A DNA stretch of 64,000 nucleotides, taken from assembly GCF_963576675.1 (NCBI RefSeq), contig NC_088914.1, positions 14,053,001-14,117,000 on the forward strand, given 5' to 3'. Shown here piece by piece: positions 56,328-64,000 of the stretch. The notes beneath the pieces are model-generated. The model saw nothing but the letters and a program-made list of their open reading frames with translations, was not told the DNA's origin and searched no databases. Position 1 is the stretch's first letter, and each line of letters begins with the position of its first letter. The translations under genes were made by a program, and so were the position numbers. The DNA comes from Euphorbia lathyris (taxonomy: Eukaryota > Streptophyta > Magnoliopsida > Malpighiales > Euphorbiaceae).

Positions 56328-56944
56328 GAAAATTACACAGAAATTCATCTTTTAAAAACTATTTACAACTATGTCAAGTCATAATTTTTTATTATGTCAA
56401 ACTAATAAAATTAGTACTTTTAATATATTTTAAGAATTAGAATTTATAAATTAGAAGTCTAGAATATATTTTCTAGGGTTTTTGACTTATGAATTGGAGT
56501 CTAGATTTCTTAAATTAGATTGTAAAATCATAATATATAGAGAATAATGACATATTAAGAATTAAATTTGGTGATATGATTTAGTTGTAATTTTGTACTT
56601 AATTATGATATTCATGTAATTGACCCTAATTTCTTTCAAGGGAAAATTAGACAAAAATTCATGTTTTAAAAACTATTTACAATTATGTCAAATTATAATT
56701 TTGAATTATTTCAAACTAATAAAATCACTACTTTTAATCTATTTTAAGAACTAGAGTTTATAAATTAGGGGTCTAGAATATATTGTCTATGGTTTAGAAT
56801 TTATGAACTGAAATTTATAATTTTTAAATTGGGGTGTAAAATCGTAATATATAGAAAATAATGACTTAACTAAAATTAAATTTGGTGATATGACTTAGTT
56901 GTAATTTTGTATTTAATTATGATATTAATGTATTTAACCCTTTT
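56328..56944. repeat. Direct tandem duplication, about 310-bp unit
   Basis: Unit 1 starts gggaaaattacacagaaatt (56328) and unit 2 gggaaaattagacaaaaatt (about 56640). Both run to 'ttgtaatttaattatgatat'-like ends with about 15 percent divergence. Confidence 0.85.
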
Positions 56945-57031
56945 TTCATATATTATTATATTTATGGAATAATACCCATTTTAATTTTAAACTATCAAAA
57001 TCATCAATGAGATCCATGAACTAAATAAAAA

Positions 57032-57487
57032 GGCTTAATACATCATTTGCCCATTGAATTTGTCCAAAAAACTTGATTGGTCCCCTGAACTTTCAAAGTA
57101 TCCCAATAGTCCCCTCAACTTGTCCAAAAAAGTAAATTAAATGCGGAAGATGTATTACACGCATCTTAGAATGTTATTACATAATTCAAAAATAGATTAA
57201 AAAAGAAGTTATTACTTGTTCAACTATAAAACTTCTCTTTGCTAATATTAAACTATATACACATGATCTTGGTCGTTTTACTTTTTCTTAAGGCGCGTGT
57301 AATATATCTTCCGCATTTAACTTACTTTTTTTTATAACCGAGTGATCAATTGATTATATTTTGTGCAAGTTCAGAGGGTTAACTGAACATTTTATGCAAG
57401 TTGAGGAGACTATCGGGACACTTTGAAAGTTCAGGAGGCCAACCAAACTTTTTGGACAAGTTTAGGAGGCAAATGATGTATTAAGCC
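57032..57487. mobile_element. MITE with long inverted repeats, 456 bp
   Basis: Ends GGCTTAATACATCATTTGCC on both strands, with about 100-bp terminal inverted repeats. Flanks aaataaaaa (57023-57031) and aagtaaaaa (57488-57496) form a 9-bp duplication with one mismatch, suggesting a Mutator-like origin. Confidence 0.85.
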
Positions 57488-57771
57488 AAGTAAAAATCAC
57501 CAATTGACTCCTCATCCTATGCAAAAATCATCAATTGAGTCCTTACCGAAAATCATTCGGTTGAACAGTTTCAAACTTTTCCTCAAATCCATTTTGAGCC
57601 AACACCTAGATCATTACAGTCAATGTCAATTAGTCACAGTTTCTGATTTTAGGATAGCATAAGGATTCAATTGATGGTTTTTGCTTAGTTCAGAGACTTA
57701 ATTGATTTGATAGTTTAAAGTCCTAATTGACTTTGAAGCTTTAGTTTAGGGATTAAAATGAGTGTTATGCC

Positions 57772-60275
57772 TATATTTATCTATAAAAATATTATTTTAT
57801 TCATATTATATCTAAGAATTCTACATAATTTAGATTAATATGTAAATTCTCTCCTAAAATCTCTTTAATTCTCTGCATATCTATGTATAACATAAAATAG
57901 TAACAATGGAGCTGATGTGTCACGTCTTCCATTTTTACTGATAAAAATATAATATATAATATATTCATTTTAATTATACTATTATAATTATTTATAAAAA
58001 GATTATTTTATTTATATTATATCTAAGAGTTCTACATAATTTATTAGATTAATTTCTAAATTCTCTTTCAAATTATCTGCATGTCTATATATAATATAAA
58101 ATAGTAATGATGAAGCTAATGTGTAGCTTCCTCCTTTTTTGATGATAAAAAATATAATATAATATATATAAAAAATTAATTTTAATTATATTTATCTATA
58201 AAAAGATTATTTTATTCGTATTATATCTAGAGTTCTACAGAATTTAGATTAATCCCTAAATTCTCTCTAATTCTTTGCATATCTTCTACATATAACTAGT
58301 CGAAAACCCGTGCGATGCACGGGGTATAAAACTTTTATATAATTTAGATAAATAAATAAATTGACATATTTACTTTTAAATAATTTTATATCATGCTATG
58401 AAAAAAATTTATATTATGTATATTTGAAATTAATATATATTTTTTAATGATAATTCAAATTAAATTAATTTTAAAAATAATTGACTACTTTTTTATAGAA
58501 TTTTAACTAAAGATGAATAATTTATTTATTTTTACAAAATTCAATGATTTGTACTTTTTAGGAATTTTAATACATTTTTATATTCCAAATATTCTGTGAA
58601 ACAATAATAATAAAATAGCAGATTAATTAAGAAATATATTAGAATATAATAAAAAACCAAAAATTAAATTAAACTATAATTAAAATTAAATATTATATTT
58701 ATGATACAACAGAATTACAATATAGGTTAAACAAAAATTGAATTAAACTACAATTAAAATTAAATATTACATCTACGATACAAAAGAATTACAATCTATG
58801 TTAAAATGGAAGCAACATCAATATATTATTCTATAAACTATTACGATCAATACTTTTCTAATGTTGCATATGAAGAAACTTTATCAATTCAATATGTTAC
58901 ATATAAAAAAATAAAATTCGTAAGAATTAGTCACAAATTCATCTTGATGATAATTATTTTGGTTGATGGAATTTCATGATCACCAAGTATTCGAATTCAA
59001 TTATTCATTCTGCTACAATAACCTAATATATCTAATTGAATCAGTTTAAGATGATGATTTCTCCTATTTTCATCTCGTAATATCTCATCAAGACATTCAA
59101 TCAATTTGTTCTTCATTCTTTCACTATATAGAATATCAGTCATACTCGCAGATATCACTTATTTGACTTCATTAATATTTTCTAATAATTATATATTCAT
59201 GAATTTTGTAAGTAAGAAAAACGAACAAAAGAATTGAAAAAAAAATGAAGGGACGAAAAAGATAATTAGGAGAGAACCATCTTCCTCTCGGGTTTTTTTT
59301 TTTAAAATAAGAGAGAATATCGAGACATAAGCGTATAAAGAGGAGAGTGAAAATATTTTATGCCCATTAATTAAACATTTTATTTTTTCTTAATGAAGTA
59401 TTAAGTCCATAAATTAATTTTAGTTAAATAGAATTAAATCGCAATTGTAACCACTCAGTACAAAAAAAAACGTTTTATAATTAATATGTGAAATTAATTA
59501 TATTAATTAGAATCATTATGCTCAACATTTGAGAATTTGAAGAGATTCAAATAATAATATTTTCTTAATTAATATTTTTCAATAATTTGTCCTATGATCA
59601 TATTTTATTTTCATCTGTTAAAAACTCTTGAAATACTAACAATTTTGTACGAACCATAATATAATAGTTAAAAATTATATAAGCCAATGTTTCAAAAGCA
59701 ATTATCTCAATATCCATAATTAATGTACATTTTTAGGATTTTGAGCATCAAAATTTATTTTTATTTAATTAATGTACATAATTATCTCAATGTGACTTTT
59801 GGATTTCCTTTGCTTTGTGTTTTTTCATCTTCCCGTAACTCTTGCTTTCTTTTATTATTTTAATTAATTAATAAGCTAGTAATTATTTAATATATTATAA
59901 ATATAAATTTCTTATTTTTAATTAATTAAATATTTTTAATCTGATTTTTTTACTACGTTGACAACTCATCAAAAAGACCTCTAAAACACTTCTTCTCATT
60001 TCTCTCTGCTTCCGTAATTATATATAGTATAGATATATAACAGTAACGATTGAGCTGAGGTGTCACTTCCTCATTTTTAATGATAAAAATATAATATAAT
60101 ATATTTTAATTATATTATTATATTTATCTAGAAAAAAATTATTCAAAGTAAATAAAATAATAAAATTTAATTTAGATAACGCCTTTATGTCATTAATTTT
60201 AATTATTAAAGTACAAATTTTTTTAATATTTATATGCCAAGATGAATATGTGCATCACATGGACCAAAAACTAGT
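57772..60275 (+). mobile_element. Older Helitron-like or satellite block with about 200-bp tandem units, split by a younger Helitron
   Basis: Three units at about 57772-57998, 57999-58190 and 58191-58295, the last continuing at 60034. All share phrases such as 'ttattttattcatattatat' and 'gctgatgtgtcac'. The block ends near 60275 with hairpin ATGTG-CAT-CACAT followed by 'ggaccaaaaactagt', resembling a Helitron 3' terminus (CTAG before T). Its own 5' end is not clear. Confidence 0.5.
58296..60033 (-). mobile_element. Non-autonomous Helitron, 1,738 bp
   Basis: On the minus strand it starts TCTATACTATATATAATT (60033 leftwards) and ends with hairpin CCCGTGCATCGCACGGG, then TTTTCGACTAG at 58296. 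Flanking bases are A and T, the known Helitron target. Removing it rejoins 58295 and 60034 into a sequence that matches the neighbouring tandem units. The interior has no RepHel protein and no long ORF. Confidence 0.85.
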
Positions 60276-60362
60276 TTACAATAATGAAGTAATGATGTAA
60301 CACAGGAGAAGTTTTTTTTTCTTCTTCTTTCTTTTTTGAGAAAAGAGGTATTATAGTTTTAG

Positions 60363-61360
60363 GGGGTGTTTGTTTTAGATTTTCGGATGAGCATTTAACG
60401 TTTCACTCCAAACCGCAAGAAATATAGCGTTTGGTTAGGTTTATATAACCGCAGCGTTTAGCATTTTGGAGCTTTTCACGAAAAGTTCATATTTGGAGTT
60501 TTTCATAAACAACTATTTGTAGTTATTTGTTATTGACAAAATTATCCTTCTTATTTCTACAAAATATGTTTCTCCTTTAACATTATTTATATTTCTACGC
60601 ATAATTACCGGAAGAACAAGGTTTTGTTGTGTTCAATAAATTTTTTATTTTTATTTTCTTATTTTTTTATATAGATTATTTTTATTAATTTGTATAATAC
60701 TTTTTTAATTTTATAATAGGATAATATGCAAAAATACTCATAATATTCATAGCTAGGAACAATTTTACTCATAACATCTAAAATGATGCAATTATACTCC
60801 TAACTTTGGCAACCAAGAGCAATTTTACACATAACATTGACAAGTTTGATCAATTTGAGAAATAATTTATCAAACTGTCTTATTGATCATGAATATGTCA
60901 TCTACACTTTACATGTGCATCATTTTATCATCATTAGTATTTCGCCGAATTTATAAATATCAAATCAATTTTATTATTGAATCACAATAAATATGAAATC
61001 TATTTTTAAAACTAGCCGGCCAAACTTGCCAATGTTAGGGGTAAAATTGCTCATAACTGCCAATATTATGGGTAAAATTGCATCATTTTAGACGTTAAAA
61101 GTAAAATTACTCATAATTATAAATGTTATGAGCATTTTTTCACCTTATCCCTTTTATAATTTCTTGGTTGATTATTTAAAACATGTCTATATTAGACATT
61201 TTAAATCCAAACAACAACAGTTCAATATAATTTTACCAAACACTAATAACTAAACAACTAATAACAAACAGCTAACGGCAACAGCTAACAGCTTACTGCA
61301 ACTGCAAACAACTAACAGTAACCGCAACAACTATTAGCTAACAGCTGAACCATCAGTTGG
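60363..61360. mobile_element. Probable old hAT-like MITE, interrupted by another MITE
   Basis: The left part begins 'agggggtgtttgttttag' and the right part has 'accaaacactaataactaaacaacta', words common at ends of plant hAT MITEs. The boundaries and target duplication are not resolved. A MULE-like MITE (60718-61151) lies within. Confidence 0.35.
60718..61151. mobile_element. MULE-like MITE copy A, 434 bp
   Basis: Inverted ends 'aggataatatgcaaaaatac' and (complement) 'gggataaggtgaaaaaatgc', with repeats over 100 bp long. A perfect 9-bp duplication TTTTATAAT flanks it (60709-60717 and 61152-61160). Confidence 0.85.
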
Positions 61361-61420
61361 AGGTGTTGGTGGAATTGAAAAATAATTGACATTGATGGGT
61401 TTCATAATAATATTAATATA

Positions 61421-62156
61421 GGGATAAGATATAAAATACACCCATAATGTTGATATCTTATGTTGACGGGTTGTGTAAATTTGATAAATAATTCATCAAA
61501 CTGTCTTTGCAATCATGAATTTTGGCATTTTCACCACACGTCTGAGGTATTTTATCACTCACAGTGACATATAAATATATGTAGACACATGGAGAGAAAA
61601 AAATCATATTTTATTTTGTACGAGTTGGCAAAAAAAAATAATTAAAACTCCAAATATTTTACCAAATTTAAATATATATTAATCTCTAATTCTATTATGA
61701 AACTATAAAAGCGTAAAAAATAATTGTTTTTAGAACCAATTGATATGCGACTCATGCATAGTAGAGAACAAAAAATATCTATATTTTTTAGGCTTAATAC
61801 ATACACAGCCACCTGAACTTGTCTTTTTTTTTTCATTTTACCCCCTAAACTTAAAGGACAACCTATTGACCCCCTAAACTTCAAAAAAGCCACCCAATTT
61901 GCCCATCCTCTCCGATGTGGCGCTTGGATTATTGCAGCTTTGTATTTTGCCAGGTCAGCGCCACAAGTTCAGAGGGCTGCGTATGTATTAAGCCTATTTT
62001 TTTTAATGATGTTTGAAATTGACCTAATTTGGCAACATCGGAGGGTAAAATTGCTATTCATTGCTAATTTTAGGGGTAAAAGTACACAATTTTAGATGAT
62101 GTGGATAAAATTACTTCTAGTTGTCAATATTAGGAATATTTTTTTCATCTTATCTC
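61421..62156. mobile_element. MULE-like MITE copy B, with a nested MITE
   Basis: Same family as 60718-61151: the left end is gggataagatataaaata, and the right end ends 'catcttatctc'. Flanks attaatata and atcaatata differ by one base over 9 bp. A 206-bp MITE (61790-61995) has inserted in it. Confidence 0.75.
61790..61995. mobile_element. Small MITE, 206 bp, related to 57032-57487
   Basis: Ends AGGCTTAATACATAC and GTATGTATTAAGCCT are exact inverted repeats, and pairing extends with gaps over about 30 bp. It is flanked by T-rich 9-mers that agree at all but one base. Confidence 0.8.
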
Positions 62157-62850
62157 ATCAATATAAAAGGTAATTACAAAAATGAAATGGTTTTATGTAT
62201 TTGCACAAGCCTTTTCGTAGTTTAAAAGTCTGCATGTGTGAGTATAAGGTTGTAAAAAATACTTGGTGTTGTACGGACAGACAGGGCCTTCAAGGATTAG
62301 TCGGAAATCAATCGGATTTGTACTTTTATGTTTTTTTATTTGTTAATCAATAAATTGTCATGTAAATTTAATTAAAATATGTATTATATTATTTTTTATA
62401 ATTTTATTTAATATAAAAAATACGTATATTTATAACATGTATCTTTAAAAATATGCAAACTTCAATATTTCAACAACAATATCATTAAAACAATTCAAAA
62501 GTATTATAAATCAAAAAATAAATTCACAACATCATCGTTTAGGCGGTCCCTAGACGGAATCCATGCAGCTAAAAATCATCTAGTGGTTAAAAAAATGCTT
62601 ATGAGATTTTCGATTTTGAGTATCTATACGGGGACTAGAGACGATTTAGACAGATCTTCTTTTTAAAATGTGCATAAGTATGAAGTTTTGTCTATTTACA
62701 AAAATAGAATTTTTTTTTTTTACTAAAATCGTTAATAAACATGAGGTGTTTTAGTAATTATTATTATTGAAAATTTGTCACGTAGAAATATTTAGATGGG
62801 TTTTTTTTTGGTCCGTATTTAAAAAATTTCAAACCACACATACGGCTTAG
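62157..62850. other. AT-rich DNA without recognised features
   Basis: No ORF, repeat or transposon end that I can support. Confidence 0.5.
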
Positions 62851-62854
62851 TAAA

Positions 62855-63344
62855 GAACAATTTTATCCCTAACGTTGGCAGCTAATAGCAATTTTACCTT
62901 TAACGTTTATAATTTGGATCAATTTGAGAAATAATTCATCAAACTGTCGTCTCGGTCATGAATGTTGTTATCTACACTTCACACGTGTGTCATTTTATGA
63001 GTAACAAATCACAAACATATGTTGGGATGTGAAAAAAATAATAAAAAAATATACCATCTTTTGTACGAATTTGACAAAAAAATTAAAAAAATCACCAAAT
63101 TTATAAATATTAATCTCCAATTCTATGATTAAATTATAAAAAGCATGAAATCCATTTTTAGAACGAATTGATATGCAATTGATACAGAATAAGGAGCAAA
63201 AATATCCGTGTTTTATAATATTATCTAAAATTGACCCAAATTATTAACGTTAGGGGTAAAATTATTCTTGGCTACCAACGTTAGGGCTAAACTTGCACCA
63301 TTTTAGACGTTAGAGGTAAAATTGAGGTATTTTTGCACCTTAAC
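62855..63344. mobile_element. MULE-like MITE copy D, left end truncated
   Basis: The interior and right end match copies A and B (for example 'aatttgagaaataattcatcaaactgtc' split over 62928-62947, and 'gcaccattttagacgttaga'). The terminal ggataagg at the left is missing. Confidence 0.7.
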
Positions 63345-63537
63345 AAAAATAAGGGTATGCTTGTCGCGGGTGCCGCACTAAAGGGTCTTCTCCTTCAAAT
63401 TGCAATTGCGGCTTTATTTCTCCTCCTATTCGATATTGTTGGTTCCGAAAGAACATCTTGGCAACTTTAAGATCAAAAAAATGCAACAACAGCGAAGGTG
63501 CTTTTTTCATGTTATTTTGGGGAAAAAACACACTTAG

Positions 63538-64000
63538 GCCCCGTTTGGTAAGATGTAATGGGCTTCGTAATGGAATGACCATTACATTCAAGGCCCATTA
63601 CCATGTTTGGTTGCATGTTGCAAATTTGTTGTAATGGAATGAGAAAATCATTAGTTAAATTTTGTTCAACAACCTCTTGTAATCCCCATTACATAGAAAA
63701 ATGATTTGAATTCTCATTACATCCAAAGCATATGTAATTCTAATTCTTATTTTTAAACCTCAATCTAACCTCTCATTTATCAAATCTCACATCTTAAAAA
63801 CACAAAAAGAGAAAAACATGGAAAATTGAAAATGAAAAAATAACGGGAAACCGGAAAAAAAAACAAAAAACGGTGAAAATGTTGAAAATGGAAACTAAAA
63901 AACGAAAAACTATTCATTAATTTATTGATTTCAGTTAATATAATTTTATATTTGATTTCGATTCAAGTTTTTTTCCATTTTTCGTGTTTTATGCTTTTCA
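63538..64000. mobile_element. Left end of a probable hAT-type MITE, cut by window edge
   Basis: Starts 'taggccccgtttggt', a usual end word of plant hAT MITEs, and continues in AT-rich non-coding DNA with repeated 'gtaatggaatga' and 'cccattac' phrases in both orientations. Confidence 0.4.

Overview
This is plant nuclear DNA, most likely from an intergenic or pericentromeric stretch of a eudicot genome. The organism call rests on plant-only families: Tat/Ogre-type and Athila-type Ty3/gypsy elements, a Sirevirus-like and a second Ty1/copia element, a plant RTE LINE, MULE-type MITEs, a Helitron, and a spliced plant mobile domain (PMD) gene. I see no rRNA or tRNA gene and no intact host gene. Almost every base to about 55.6 kb belongs to nested transposons; the last 8.4 kb is AT-rich DNA with small DNA transposons. 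I cannot name the species.

Layout. (1) 1-9101 plus 26472-32550 is one old minus-strand Tat-lineage element, called E2 here. Right to left it holds a truncated 5' LTR (30998-32550), an Arg-tRNA-type primer site, a leader, gag (29065-26477), protease, RT, two RNase H domains and integrase (9096-4302), a plus-strand intron-containing PMD gene antisense to it (971-3851), and a 39-bp minisatellite (226-521). Its 3' LTR should begin about 50 bp left of base 1. (2) 9102-26471 is a young, complete 17.4-kb plus-strand non-autonomous relative, E1 (TR-GAG type). It has LTRs of 3,090 and 2,996 bp and sits inside E2 between CCTAT target duplications. It has only a reduced gag and large structured non-coding regions. 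(3) 32551-43207 is an Athila-type minus-strand element, E3, with gag and Athila ORF1 but no pol. A solo LTR of its own family (40933-42650) lies in its 5' LTR. (4) 43208-46212 is the 3' end of a Sirevirus-like element. (5) 46213-53687 is the 3' part of a copia element. It is split by an Athila-like solo LTR (46706-52997), which itself contains a collapsed chromovirus (46951-50037) and a Pack-MULE (51586-52940) carrying a GDSL-esterase gene fragment. (6) 54000-55566 is a decayed RTE LINE. (7) 55567-64000 holds a tandem duplication, MULE-like MITEs, a Helitron and hAT-like MITE remains.

Most distinctive points: E2 gag carries four capsid-like modules in one frame, three of them after the zinc knuckle. 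E1 carries a family of hairpins with a constant core and covarying 8-bp outer stems. E1 also has about 5 kb of degenerate sequence studded with 17-bp palindromes showing compensatory changes. Two unrelated LTR families (E1, E3) independently carry arrays of GC-rich palindromes in U3. E2 keeps an antisense gene that still has its introns.

E2 encodes, or once encoded, every replication enzyme, while E1 has only LTRs, primer site, purine tract and a small zinc-knuckle protein. E1 was therefore probably mobilised by an E2-like partner. The two share leader, hairpin and minisatellite sequence.
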